From: Mactromeris polynyma
Lineage: Eukaryota > Mollusca > Bivalvia > Venerida > Mactridae
Direction: 5' to 3'
DNA: 64,000 nt
Assembly (NCBI GenBank): GCA_032209605.1
Contig: JASFXZ010000001.1
Coordinates: forward strand, 27,222,619-27,286,618
Shown piece by piece: positions 36,901-49,592 of the stretch. Position numbers and translations under genes: made by a program. Under the pieces are notes generated by a model. It had not been told where the DNA came from and did not search any database. It was given only the letters and a program-made list of their open reading frames with translations. Position 1 is the first letter of the stretch. Each line of letters starts with the position of its first letter.

Positions 36901-38440
36901 GGAACAGATCGCATTAGCATATTTTGTGAAATCATGCCAAGTCCTATAATATGGATCTTGCTTCTCTGAAAATTTGAAAAGTTATAACAGGGACGGTTTT
37001 AAATTGAGAGTGGAAGCAGGAAATGATGACCAATTCCAATGTTGCACATCGCTCGGTTTGCTCGGCCGCTCACGATTTGTGGAAGCGACTCCACACATTT
37101 CATTACCCACCGTACATTTACCGTTTATGACGTTCTTGTAAATTTATGATGGATTATAACTGTATGCACTGATAGTTAAAATCCTGCTAAATATAAATAA
37201 TTCATTATTATTGAATTTTAAATACAGTCACAAACCGCGAGTGATTAATTGTCTTCATACCCAGGGAGTTATAGACTTTTGTCCGAATGCTCATTTAGTA
37301 AATGTTTAATGTCCTATTACAAGGGAAAACAGGTTGACAATGTCCGATATTGCACGATGGATGGGAATGATTGATACAGAACACTCATAATCTGGCAAAC
37401 AATTATTAAACAGATGTAAAATTTGATTAAACTGCGTTAGTATTGATCTCCTTATTCCCTGGATGCTTTTGAATACAGTGCTCATTAAAGATTACACAAC
37501 CGTGTAAAAAAGTGAGAACAAACTGCTAAAAGTGACCGACCTCCTGTACATGGGTGTTGGCCAGCCGTTGATACAATTTGAAAACGAATACACATAAACG
37601 GTTTCACTGTTACAGCGTCATATTTGCCAAAACGAATATGTTGCTCTTGGTACAGACTCGTATCACAATCGTTAAAGATGTATCTGGCTCATTTGAACCT
37701 AAAGTTTTTGAATAGGCTTCTTCCAGTATTGTTGTTATACAGGCTAAATATCCTCTTATAGAACAATTGCCATGTATAACCATTTAAAACAATCGTGTGT
37801 TATCGTAGTACGAGTATAACAGATAACACTTGTAACAAAAAGAAGTTTTAAAACGTTTTTTATTTTATTTTATGATAATACAAAACTCTTTTTTTTTCAA
37901 AAAATCCTGAGGAATACATTATTAGTGTATTATTTGATAATGCGTAATTATTGATGTATTAACTATACAGTATACAGTACATGTTCATGTTTGTTAAGGT
38001 AAACAAATGAACAAAATATGAGCATAACATAATTTTAAAACGCAAACGTTCATCATTTACTGTTTACAGTTTTGATGACAAACTTACGGTCAAAACAACT
38101 AGTTTTCTTTGGTGAAAATGTTCACCAAATTTATGAAATTATAACATTACATTGATAGGTTAAATTGTTAGACTGAACCTTTTATGATGAAACATTCTGC
38201 AATATGTATCAAATACTAAAATGAACCTGAAGTTAGAACAGATTTTACGACTTTTTTATTTGTAAGTTGACAGCTGATAACTAGCTAGAGATCACTTGTT
38301 TTTTTCAGTCTGATTCTTAGCCCAAGCAGCAGACGCTACTCAAATGGAATGTGTATGTTATGTTTAGTAATATGTTGTAATATGCTAAAAGATATCTAAA
38401 CCAATTTGAAATTGCCCAGGCCCCTGATACAAATAGTAAC
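33906..38440. other. Long minisatellite-free stretch, no gene seen
   Basis: AT-rich unique sequence with only short orphan frames (34242-34442, 34755-34949, 35618-35824, 36475-36657). Around 35130-35350 the words GGTAAC and GTAACT recur irregularly, possibly an old decayed repeat. No protein family was recognised. Confidence 0.45.
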
Positions 38441-38720
38441 ATAAGTGTTAACATTGCTGATGAAAATGGTGATATGTTGAGGTTGTTTGATTACGATACA
38501 GATATTGGTGATGATGACGATAGTTGTGTGAAGAACAAACTATTGGTTATGTTGATAATAAAGCTGCTGAATGAAGAAGTGATTAGTGGTACATGCATTG
38601 GAAAACACGGAAGATGTGGTTGTTGGTGGTGTTGGTGATAATTATGACCACCATATGGACGACGACGACAACATTGATGATATAAGAGTTCGGTGTGATG
38701 ATTGTCGATCGCAATGATGT
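38441..38720. repeat. Cryptic GAT-rich low-complexity tract
   Basis: Enriched in GAT/ATG/TGG trinucleotides (for example GATGATGACGATAG near 38510 and ACGACGACGACAAC near 38660) without a fixed period. It is the complementary type to the ATC tracts at 10.9, 33.4 and 39.7 kb. Confidence 0.6.
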
Positions 38721-39387
38721 TTGCGACATAATATTATTACGTAAAGAAAAAAGGAGAGAAAAATGAATATTGTCTATAAATCTAACATTAAATAGTTCTC
38801 AGATGGTGTGACATTTTATATGTAAGTATAACAATAATGAAACACCAGCTTTAGTATAAATCTTTCCAGGTACTACTTTCTTGATTCAGTTAATCGAATT
38901 TCTCTAACTCCACATTTACTTTGTCTGTAATTAACTCTTGTTTATGGCGAACCTAGAACGTAGGATGTTCAAAGTTATTAAAATAATATATCAAATGTTG
39001 AGAAATTGTTACCATTTCGCTGAAAAGATTGGATAGTATTTTTGAAACGAATGGATTGGTCAACCTTCGCCATAACTGTTTAGTTTATACCAATTGCTTG
39101 CATTGAAAGGACGTAGAGTTTATTTGAAATAGAACTGTCTTTACCTGGTGATACTGAAATCTTGAGAGGAGTCGTTATTGTAATATCGAGCTATCTCGAA
39201 CTTACGACCACTTGATATGGCGTCTTTTGACCATCAACTACGTTCACATATCTCGGCATTCAATACTATATTAATAGTTGCTCTAACTCCATACCTTACT
39301 GATAGAAAATTTCCCCCTTATAAGTATCATATATTCCATGGTAATTGTTCATATTTGCCCTTGTGTGTCGTCAAGTTATAAGAAATA
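38721..39387. other. Unique sequence, no gene seen
   Basis: AT-rich spacer with no feature recognised. Confidence 0.5.
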
Positions 39388-39492
39388 TGAGAGGCAGTGG
39401 TAGACGGTCGTGGGTTCGAGTTCCACCGCTAACTTCACGATCCCTGAATTATGCGTTGTTACTAGTTAGTAACCCGGGAAGCATTTATCGGA
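39388..39492 (+). mobile_element. tRNA-derived SINE-like element, 5' truncated
   Basis: A B-box-like GGTTCGAGTTCC near 39412 is followed by ACTTCACGATCCCTGAATTA, TGCG, and TACTAGTTAGTAACCCGGGA. The CTGAATTATGCG block and the (A/T)GTTAG(T/C)AA(C/T)CC block match the element at 46.6 kb, and the latter also matches the 1.64 kb copy. The A-box region is missing or diverged. Confidence 0.6.
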
Positions 39493-39654
39493 GGAAATAA
39501 ATAAACGTTGTAATTACTGTACTTGATTCAAAGACGATGCAAATTTATACGTTTAAACTAGTTCAAAAGAAATATTTTACCGACAGAAACTCGGCAAAAT
39601 CAGTCTCGACCAAACTAAAAAAATAAATAAAAAAAAACAGTCAGGTAATTACAA

Positions 39655-39905
39655 AGTTGTTCGTGGTGGTTGTGTCTTCTGTTGTGACTTCTAGCATCGT
39701 CATTACCATTCCACTCAACTTAATCATCACCGTCATCATCGTCGGCAGCGGAAATTCCATGAAGTTTATCATCGGTCTATTGTACGAACCATTTTTGATG
39801 AAAGTGTATTACAACACCAGTATTCTTCGTTGCTTCAACAACATCATCATTATCTTCTTCCTTTTCTTCGTCATAATCACCATTAGTAACAGCGAAAGCA
39901 GCGAA
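39655..39905. repeat. Cryptic ATC/TCA-rich tract
   Basis: Short runs such as ATCATCACCGTCATCATCG near 39722 and ACATCATCATTATC near 39839 occur without strict periodicity. They underlie the hydrophobic 100-residue open frame 39657-39959, which I regard as compositional. Confidence 0.6.
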
Positions 39906-41610
39906 GGAAGAATCCAACGTTTCTTTATGCATCAATCTATCGTATATTCATATCTGTAGACACATTTATTATCTACATCACATAAGGAACATTCAGCAAG
40001 CGTTTGGGAGAATTCGAGCAGTCTTCATTTTCGGTGTCTTGTAAGAAAGATTTTTCTATTTTACATTTTTATCTAATGAATATGCGAGTCTCTCCTGGTT
40101 AACGTTTATAAAACATACCATTTTTGCTTGATTACGTTGGTAATCGGATGAAATTTCAAAAGACTGCGTCGTTCTATTTCCATTCGGCGCCAAAAAAGCT
40201 TTATCTCTTTATCTATCTTTGACCCGTTATACGCATTGTGATTCTCACGGGGTAGTATTTCATAACGGACACCGTTCGCGTCTTTTGTTCGAAGCCTTTT
40301 ATAGGCTTGTAGTGATATACCTTCCAATTTTGTAGTTTTAAATGCATTTAAGACTTAATCACCCAATATTTCAGCATGCGTATTCTTATCTGTCAGATTT
40401 TTAGGTGTTTATCTTATTACAAATTATATACTTCAACTTCTGAAAGCGCGTGTTGGGCAATGGGTGTTAGCTGCTTGCTCACGTCCTTTTTGCAGCAGTA
40501 CTTCGGAATGACGTACATTGCGTTCATTACGTATAAATAATAAATAAGACATTTTTATCATATTTATCTAAATCTTTCAATAGATCTGACCCTAAACCAA
40601 CTTTACTAAACTTCAAACAGTTTTGTTAAGTTTTATTAATAATTAATGCATTTTTATATCTAGTAGCTAAATAAGATTTATTACGGATTACATAAGTACA
40701 TGAACTATGATGAAGGGAACACAATTATACTATGTTTTGTGATGGGATTAAAATCGGTACATCTGATTTAATAAGGGCGTCGCAGTCATTACGTTTTGGC
40801 GGGAAAACGTTGCTCTAGTTCTGTGTGACAAAACCGTGTTGCACTTTTGAATCGGCGCTTCCCTCTGCTCAGAAATGTTTATTGTAAATGATTATTCGTT
40901 AATTATTTTAGTCTTATTTATTTAACATGGATTGTGAAGCAAGTAGTGGCCATTACGCCTCCCTATATTTGTAAATTAGGTGATACGTATGTTTTAGAAA
41001 TCTATATATTAAAATTCGGTTATAATGTTGGGTCAATATCAGTGGATAATTGTTCGAGACTTGCTCCTACTTCCCCTGTTTTGTTTTGTTGTATACCCCT
41101 CTACTGTCTTATTTAATTCCTTACCTTTCTGTACTGTGTGGGAAGGCTCCACTTTGTGAATGTGGCCTACCCCCGGCTGTTGTCTTATTTTCATACCACT
41201 ATAACTATCAAATGAAAGGTGACTTCGTTATAACAACAATAGAGTGACAGCAACTACATACACGGTTCTTTCAATCACGGGCGATGTCTTTTTAATGATT
41301 TGGATTGACATAAAACAATAAAATATGAATTAGTGCTGCAAAACAGATGTAGTCATGGAGTTGTCAATTTGTCATATGCTTCTAAAGTCGGCAAATTCTC
41401 AGTTGACTGAACAAATCTTCAATGGCTTCTGTTTGATTGGATGAGAAATACATGTCTTGTTCTGATCCGCGCTGTACAACACGTGAGATCCAGCTAATTA
41501 CATTAATGCTGATCATCTAAGGTCTTATGTCGGTATGGTAATATCGTGTCAATTTAGAGAGTATGCAAATGAATAAAATGGTCTGGGAGTAGAATTTCAA
41601 TTAGGGAAAT
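39906..41610. other. Unique sequence, no gene seen
   Basis: The 73-residue minus-strand frame 40106-40327 has a charged, protein-like composition but no recognised domain and no splice context that I can defend. It also contains a small AAGCCT/AGGCTT inverted repeat near 40292. Confidence 0.4.
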
Positions 41611-41735
41611 GTTTTAATCACGTGACTCTAAGTCTGATGTCGTAAATGAGTTTTGAGGGAAAAACGGCAAATGTCGTAAAAGAAAAACGTTTTGATCACG
41701 TGACGTGACTCAGTCGGATGTCGTAAATGGTCCCG
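41611..41735. promoter_or_regulatory. Duplicated segment with two TCACGTGA E-boxes
   Basis: Two imperfect copies, about 78-81 bp apart, read GTTTTAATCACGTGACTC..GATGTCGTAAATG and GTTTTGATCACGTGACGTGA..GATGTCGTAAATG. The 8-bp palindrome TCACGTGA is at 41618-41625 and 41696-41703, and a third ATGTCGTAAA lies between at about 41671. TCACGTGA is a high-affinity site for USF/MiT-type bHLH-zip factors in other animals. Regulatory function is inference. Confidence 0.45.
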
Positions 41736-42693
41736 CCCAAAAACAAAATGCTCAATTTCTGTAAAACAGTTTAGGAAATAAAATATTGTATTAAAAAATG
41801 TTTAAACTATGTTTGTCATAGCTTTTGGTTTTATTGTGAAATGCTGAAATTCAGATCAAATCATTTGATACACTTTAAGTAAAATAAAACATGCCACGGC
41901 ATGATATGGGTTCTGTCCCAGACTGCTTGATATGCGGCATGAAACATGACACTGATAGCTGCCATACTTTGCACTCAGCACTCGGGGCATGTTCTAATGT
42001 GTGTAAGCCTGTGGGTACCTTGTTCATAGCACAAGATCTATGTATAGCTTATGTTATTAGGTGACTTTCTTAACGTTAAATAAACGGTTACTTTGTATAT
42101 GTTTCTCTTGAAACAACGTATATCTAGATGACACTTTTAGAAACAAACATAAATTACTAGAATGAATAGAAGATATTGCCTTTCCTGTGGATAAAATGAC
42201 CAAATTAAATCGACAATTTTCGAGAAGAATATTGGACAGTCACGGGCAATAAAAGTTGAAGTTTTAAATAATGGTTTCTTAATCGTTAATGTGTCTTTAA
42301 GATTCAAGTCACCGTATTTCAAGCCACGTTGTGTATAGTCACAGTGGTAGGCAATATTTCCCTACCCAGCAGGGTGTATTTGATGTCGCCCATATCAAAG
42401 GCGACTCTTATATCCTCAAACGCTAACGAAAAACCTCAAGTTGTTTAGTGATTTATGCCTTTATAATGACGGTTGGCCTAAAACAAGAAGCCGTCATTTA
42501 TCAAAATCAAGGACAGGTAAAATAAACCGTGTAATTAATTCTAGACGACGGCAACAGCTTTCAAGACCGAAAGCTCTAATTTCGGAAAATTTAATTTATA
42601 CATCTAGTCAGATAATTAGTTTTCTTACTGTTTAAAGGAAAACGTGCGAAAATACACCATCCACATTGGAGCAAAATAAAACACATGCACAGC
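41736..42693. other. Unique sequence, no gene seen
   Basis: AT-rich spacer with short orphan frames only. Confidence 0.5.
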
Positions 42694-44202
42694 TCAACCT
42701 CTCTAGTTTGGCCCTCCCTTGAGCAACCACCTCTCTCTAGTTTGGCCCTCCCTTGAGCAACCACCTCTCTCTAGTTTGGCCCTCCCTTGAGCAGCCACCT
42801 CTCTCTAGTTTGACCCTCCCTTGAGCAACTACCTCTCTCTAGTTTGGCCCTCCTTTGATGAACCACCTCTCTCGAGTGGCCCTCCCTTGAGCAACAACCT
42901 CTTTGGAGTGGCCCTCTCTTGAGCAACCACCTCTCTAGTTTAGCCCTCCCTTGAGCAACCACCTCTTTCTAGTTTGACCCTCCCTTGAGCAACTACATCT
43001 CTCTAGTTTAACCCTCCCTTGAGCAACAACCTCTCTCTAGTTTGGCCCTCCCTTGAGCAACTACCTCTCTCTAGTTTGACCCTCCCTTGAGCAACTATCT
43101 CTCTGTAGTTTGACCCTCCCTTGAGCAACTACCTCTCTCTAGTTTGACTCTCCCTTGAGTAACAACCTCTCTCTAGTTTGGCCCTTCCTTGAGCAACCAC
43201 CTCTCTCTAGTTTGGCCCTCCCTTGAGCAGCCACCTCTCTCTAGTTGTACCCTCCCTTGAGCAACTACCTCTCTCTAGTTTGGCCCTCCTTTGATGAACC
43301 ACCTCTCTCGAGTGGCCCACCCTTGAGCAACAACCTCTTTGGAGTGGCCTTCTCTTGAGGAACCACCTCTCTAGTTTAGCCCTCCCTTGAGCAACCACCT
43401 CTCTTTAGTTTGACCCTCCCTTGAGCAACTACATCTCTCTAGTTTAACCCTCCCTTGAGCAACAACCTCTCTCTAGTTTGGCCCTCCCTTGAGCAACTAC
43501 CTCTTTCTAGTTTGACCCTCCCTTGAGCAACTATCTCTCTCTAGTTTGACCCTCCCTTGAGCAACTACCTCTCTCTAGTTTGACCCTCCCTTGAGCAACT
43601 ACTTCTCTCTAGTTTGACCCTCCCTTGAGCAATTAACTCTCTCTAGTTTGACCCTCCCTTGAACAACTACCTCTCTCTAGTTTGGCCCTCTCTTGAGCAA
43701 CCACCTCTCTAGTTTGACCCTCCCTTGAGCGACCACCTCTCTCATTTGGCCCTCCCTTGAGCAACCACCTCTCTAGTTTGGCCCTCCCTTGAGCAACCAC
43801 CTCTCTAGTGTGGTCCTCCGTTGAGCAACCACCGCTCTCGAGTGGGTCTCCCTTGAGCAACAACCTCTTTGGAGTGGCCCTCTCTTGAGCAACAACCTCT
43901 TTGGAGAGGCCCGCCCTTGAGCAACACCATCGCTATATTGGCCCACCCTGGAGCAACAACCTCTTTCGAGTGGCCCTCCCTTGAGCAACAACCTCTTTCG
44001 AGTGGCCCTCACTTGAGCAACAACCTCTTTCGAGTGGCCCTCTGTTGAGCAACAACATCGCTATATTGGCCCACCATAGAGCAACAACCTCTCTAGAGTG
44101 GCCCACATTAGAGCAACAACCTCTCTAGAGTGGCCCTCCATTGAGCAACAACCTCTCTAGAGTGACCCTCCCTTGAGCAACAACCTCTCTAGAGTGGTCC
44201 CT
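42694..44202. repeat. 35-bp minisatellite, about 43-44 copies
   Basis: The main unit is CCTCTCTCTAGTTTGGCCCT then CCCTTGAGCAACCAC (35 bp); 32-36-bp variants include TTTGGAGTGGCC, TCGAGTGGCCC, CTATATTGGCCCA and CTCTAGAGTGG. The left part is CTAGTTTG-type and the right end (from about 43820) is GAGTGG-type. A block containing TTTGATGAACCACCTC occurs at 42854 and 43290, 436 bp apart, with similar flanks, showing a segmental duplication within the array. The strong pyrimidine/purine strand bias and minus-strand frames (63-79 residues) are repeat effects. Confidence 0.97.
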
Positions 44203-45365
44203 ATTTGTTTAACAATTCGTAGGAAACAACATAACAACTTTTTTTTAAACTTCATATTACATTACAGTCAATTATGCATCTCCCAAAACTTGCTAAGCAT
44301 TCTTTAGAAATGTCATTGTTTTCCTTGTACTTAGCTTATTGTAATAAAAATAGTTTCTTGTTGCTTAAGATTGCAATACGAGCATATCCCTTTATCATTT
44401 TTGCCAAACATTGAATCTTAAGACTACACATACATGTATTGTATTTGAAATGTAAAATTGTATAAACACTGTTCGAAGTATGTTATATTTAAACTAAAAC
44501 AATATATATGGGAAAGTCATATTTGTGTAACACCAAACTTCCTTATAAGCAAAATGTTGAAAATACGCTAATCGTTAAAATACTTTGAACAAATATAAAA
44601 GGACATGTACTTAGCGTTTTGTGACAAATATTTCGTTCAAATCGCGTAAGAAATGTATTAAGGTTTTGTACCCCGCAGTAATTTTCATATTTTTCGGTGA
44701 TATAGACAAGTCTCGCCCAAAACGAGATAATAACGAGAACAGTCACGGCATACCATTAATTTGAAATCTGATATTTCGTTGTTGATTCCGAAGTTAGATA
44801 ATCACTGTGAAATATTTATGAAGTGTCAAACTGCCAAATAAAGAGAAAAATACGAAATGATAGATCTAAAAGGAGGACCGAAAATATGATGTACATTTTT
44901 GAAGAAAAAAGTATTCACTACTAGTACTCTTTTTTATTAACATTATGTTTTTACATAATGACTAAACCAAGACTGGGCGTAAAATGACTCGTAAAAGAGA
45001 GAGAATACGTAACTACATACATAAGACAGTGCATATCCGGAAGTCGCGTTCGGAAGATTTTTAATGTCTTTAAGGTTTTTCTATTTGTTGTTACATATAA
45101 CAAAGTTAAGGATACATTATATTTTGAAATTTCAAATCTTGTGCAATAAGATGGTTGTTTTAAAGGCGCATATTACGTAGGCGTGAATTACCGTCTGTCA
45201 GATAGTGGGCGACTATTCACACATTTTGAATATAATATTGCAAAAAATGCCCCTATGATATATAATATTCCGGACGCAGCCCGTTAATTAAATTGTAATT
45301 TTCAAACATCTGCTTTTTATGATTGTCAAAATATATGTACAAGGATTTTATCATACTTCTCCACT
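44203..45365. other. Unique sequence, no gene seen
   Basis: AT-rich spacer with no feature recognised. Confidence 0.5.
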
Positions 45366-45690
45366 AACATTATCATCAGCATAATTTTCATTATTATCAC
45401 CAATAATCATGATAGAAGAGATGAAAATGATACAATAATGATGCAAGGGATAATGGTGATGGCGGTGATGATGATGATAATGGTATTAATGTTGATAACG
45501 TTGGTGAAAATGGTGATTATGATGAAACTGACGGTGGTGGTGATGATGATAATAATGAAAATGGTGAAACTAACGATTATGATAAAATGTCGAATTTTAA
45601 ACGATCATGATTATGACTATAGTGATGACAATTATGATGACATTGATGATGATGATGATGATAACGGTGGTGCTAACAAAAACACCAAAA
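45366..45690. repeat. Cryptic GAT/ATG-rich tract
   Basis: Dense in GATGATGAT, AATGGTGAT and similar words. It gives the Met/Asp-rich 106-residue open frame 45438-45758. It is not strictly periodic and appears to be a decayed or interrupted (GAT)n tract. Confidence 0.75.
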
Positions 45691-46606
45691 ATGCGTTCCA
45701 TTCCACGCTCCTTGTCAAATTATATGCGTCCATGACAAGGATCTTGTCACAGAATTAGCTAAATTTCGATTATGAAAGTCACTACCAAATTGCGTTGCTA
45801 CCGTTTTGTGGCGTATCTAACCACGGTAATAAAATAAGGCGTGATATATATATACCATATACAGGCTGTAAAATATTCTGAGAAACTATCACGTTCATGT
45901 CGCATGAGTAAGCGTGTTTGAAGAATGATAAAACATGAATTTAAATCATTGAATACATTAAACGGACTCAAGAAATCAGATCTTAAGACTTAACTAGTGC
46001 GCATGCGCCCGCCATCGACCAGCTGAAGCAAACAGCTGTGATGCAGTTTTGACCCACACGGCAATATAACAGGTGCCTTGCTGAATTAAAAAGTAAAATG
46101 GATTTGCCCTTAAAGGGTTGATTTCAGAGAATTTCTATTCTGCATATGAAATAATTATTTTAATTATGTGAAATTCCTTTCATATTACGACAATTATGCA
46201 AAGGTTTAACAAAAGGGATTTCCTGTAATGACAGCCGTTCAAAGAGATTGTTTTCAATATTATATTTCTTTGATCGCGTCATGAGTTTTTGGAAACTGTT
46301 TTATATTGCCTTGCGGTAATATTTGACTGAAGCGTACACGTAATAAAGTCACATTTATTACATGTCATTAAGACTTTATCATATCATATAAATGTATTCA
46401 TTATGGAATTACGGTTTTAGATAATATTGTTTTGAACTGTTTACAAGTTTATTACGTTTTTATATATATTCCTGGTAGAGGAGAGAATGCATAATACATG
46501 TTTAAAGAACCGTATTGCACATTAGGTGCATTTACTCGATAATTTTATCACAACTGACGAGCGCATCGGGTACAGTCTGGCGCTTACTGTGCATACACAT
46601 TTCGTA
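45691..46606. other. Unique sequence, no gene seen
   Basis: AT-rich spacer with no feature recognised. Confidence 0.5.
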
Positions 46607-46745
46607 CACCATGGAAGGCATAGAGATCGAGTGAGTAAGTGAGGATCGTGTGTTCGAATTCCTGGTAGGGAGGGATTAAACAACGTACTTCTCGATTCCT
46701 GAATTATGCGCAAATATTGGTTAGCAATCCAGGACACTGTATTAG
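46607..46745 (+). mobile_element. tRNA-derived SINE-like element
   Basis: The head GTGAGGATCGTGTGTTCGAA carries a B-box-like TGTTCGAATTCC. The body CTTCTCGATTCCTGAATTAT then GCGCAAATATTGGTTAGCAA then TCCAGG matches the 39.4 kb copy in order and orientation (CTGAATTATGCG identical). There is no good A-box and no clear target-site duplication, so this is an old copy. Confidence 0.6.
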
Positions 46746-47269
46746 AATCTGATTTGTTTTAAACTGTTTTTACAATCCAAGCAGAATAAATAATTTGAAC
46801 TAATTCATGTATTTTATTGTTGATATAGGTTGAAGTTTATGCCGTAGTTTTAACAATGTTACGGTTGTTTACGTCGGTCTGTTGTCAAAAACCTTCTTAT
46901 ACCCGGTCTTCCACAAACAACAGTTTCCTTATACTTTAATTTCGATTGGCGTATCGTACGTCAATGGTTAGCGCGGGTAACGTCGGTCTTCGGAAATATA
47001 GTCAATTTTAATCCAAAACAATATGAAAAATTCACAAATGTGACACTGTAATTTACATATTTGGCCTCTTATAATAACTGATTGGCAGAATTATTCTTAA
47101 TATACATTTTGTGCTTAATATTCCTTTCGAGGATGTTTTTTCATGATCCAAATATTCGCAGTAAATCATGTATTTATCAGATTTAAAACAATTATCAGAA
47201 AACTGTCACTCTATTTACAATAATTACCAACGGCATCTATGAACAATCAAACAAACCATTACAATTTTA
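46746..47269. other. Unique sequence, no gene seen
   Basis: AT-rich spacer with no feature recognised. Confidence 0.5.
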
Positions 47270-47460
47270 ATTGAAACAAACAACATTGCAGCCTTCCAAC
47301 AGCAACATCCTTTTGGAGATGCAGACTTTGATGTTATTGGAAGATTGGTGTTGTACTATCAATATAACCATTGCAGGAAATGCATTGGTTCTATTGTTGT
47401 GGACAGGTAGTTGCTCAACTGAGGGCGCATTTTGGAGAGGTTGCGTTGTATTTTGGAATT
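47270..47460. repeat. Two isolated relatives of the 35-mer monomer, inverted
   Basis: Near 47297, ACAGCAACATCCTTTTGGAG resembles the plus-strand array word GAGCAACAACCTCTTTGGAG at about 43.9 kb. Near 47406, GGTAGTTGCTCAACTGAGGG, continuing to GGAGAGGTTG, resembles the reverse complement of the array unit (GGTAGTTGCTCAAGGGAGGG). The two therefore sit in opposite orientation about 110 bp apart. Overlapping open frames on both strands (47267-47518 and 47271-47468) are probably incidental. Confidence 0.45.
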
Positions 47461-48370
47461 TAGGGTGACATCGTACGATTAGTTTGAACATTTTGGTTAT
47501 TGAATATTCAACCTTCAAGGATTCAAAACAACAGAATATTTTAAATTCAGTCCAATTAATTATTAATTAATAACCGTCATTAAATGATATCACGCCAAAG
47601 AACGTTAAATCTTTAATGAGTTCATATTGCCTCAAAGTCGGCATCATCGCAATTTATAATGCTGTAAAATGTGACGTGTTAATACCTTGTATCCCGTCTG
47701 TTGATACCCTAACCGTTTGTGTTCTTGATAATATCGCGTTCTGCTGTGAATGCCCTTCAATACAGGCGACATTTTCTTGACGCACCCCCGCACTGAGACA
47801 AAAGAGATCTGTTTTTAAGAAAATAGTTCCGCTTCGGGAGCAACTTGATTGACTCAGATTAGATTTACTTAAGGTAATTAGTATCCTTGCGCGATATTGT
47901 TTTCAGGTGTAAGGTAAAAAAGCCACACACATGCGGAGATGAAATAGACATCCCTTAGTCACGCGAATATCAACTTTAGTCGCAAGTATTTTGACATTGA
48001 AACTCGGTATTTATTGCATTTAAACATTTCGTCTTAAAATTTATATAATTAGAGTGAAATTATTATCGTTATCGATTTTGTGAACTATATAATTGTTAAA
48101 TTACCCTTTCAAAAACTAGTGCTTAGTCATATTATAATAACTTTGAAATTACCTACAACTGTCACATGAATTCAGTTATCATCGATTTACACAATGTACT
48201 GTTTTAGTAATGATAACGCATGCGTTAAGATATGCGCTTGAATTGATCGTATCCGTTTTACTATCTACCTGTATTGCCATTATATAATGTTTACTGAATC
48301 ATTGTTTAAAAAAGACACCGTTTCTCGCTGAAGTGACAAATTTCATGACACAACGTTACAAGTCTGAGTG
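47461..48370. other. Unique sequence, no gene seen
   Basis: AT-rich spacer with no feature recognised. Confidence 0.5.
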
Positions 48371-48464
48371 TTGAGATACATTTCAGAAAGCAGCAATGCC
48401 ATTGGTCATTTTTAAAACTGCACCTTAACCAACCAATCAGTGGCTGGAGTTTTGAGACTGGTCT
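48371..48464 (+). mobile_element. CCAAT foldback element, copy 3
   Basis: TTGAGATACATTTCAGAAAG, CAGCAATGCCATTGGTCATT, AACCAACCAATCAGTGGCTG, GAGTTTTGAGACTGGTCT. It has both opposed CCAAT boxes (CCATTGG and CCAATCAG) and ends in GAGACTGGTCT, the complement of the start of copy 1. Confidence 0.7.
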
Positions 48465-49592
48465 GCAAGCTCAGATTAATTTGTTAGACCCATGAGTGGG
48501 TAGTGTGCTCATTCCTCATAAATTCAAAAAGTGTATGGAATCAACCGGTTGTTAATAATATTGCACTGTTTATTAATGATTTACCACTGAATTCACCTGT
48601 CGTAAACATTCTCCGTGATGTCTCTATACATGGAAAAGGGACCATTGTGCGGTGAATATCATAATACATAATTTCTGTCAAACCTGGTTATCATTTACCT
48701 TTTATTTAAGACCCTCTAATAATTATGACAGCAGCATCATATAATGTATTCAGATTCATTGCTTACTATCGCATCGTTAACCGAGATTTTAAAGCATGTT
48801 TATGTCATTTTCTTTCATTTGGCGAACACTATAAACATCAGTCGTGTTTATTCTATGTTTTTCAATCTTTTATACGTATTTTGAAAAGGATAACGGAAAA
48901 ATGAAGAATATGACCGTTAGTCCTTTCATCAGCATTTGAAAAGAGAGAGTATTGAATGGTAAATTCTTTCAATGGACGCATGAATCTTATACACAAGTCT
49001 TTACAAAAACACGCAACATCCGAATTCAGGGTCACTTAAGCATGCAGCTTTAATCTTTTACCACTTCGACTATTTTCCATAATACTTCACAAATGTCTTC
49101 AGTGGCACAAACATCACGCAACACTGCTCTAACTTCTTCGTGAAATTCAACCACATAAAACTCATACCGCTAAGCTTTTCAAACAGAATTCAATCCTCGG
49201 CAATTTGGGCTTAAATTTTGCTCGGTATTAAATTTCTCATATATGGCCACGAAGATGCTATCAACATGTTCGACATGCTTTGTGTATGTTCACTAAGTGG
49301 AACTGATAAGTCTCACATTAAATATCACGATCATCTTAAAGATATTTGGTCCGGGTGTAGACTGGCTAAAAACAATCAATTGAACAATTAAGCTTCGTCT
49401 TTTGTGCGACAAAGAATGTCTATGTTTTAGTAATAAATACGCTTATGGTAGATCTATCTGTAAAATGTATTCTCTAACGCTGTATAACATGTTGACTTTG
49501 TTTGACGACCGTTGGTACGTTACTGGTTTATTTATATAAGTATACTGTCAAAGTTCTTGATAATTTGACTTGCTTCCATCTCTGATTCATAT
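48465..49592. other. Unique sequence, no gene seen
   Basis: AT-rich spacer with no feature recognised. Confidence 0.5.

Noticed and set aside
40106..40327. Charged 73-residue minus-strand frame as an exon
   Set aside because: The composition is protein-like, but there are no convincing splice sites or family match.
45438..45758. 106-residue Met/Asp-rich frame
   Set aside because: It is explained by the GAT/ATG-rich composition.
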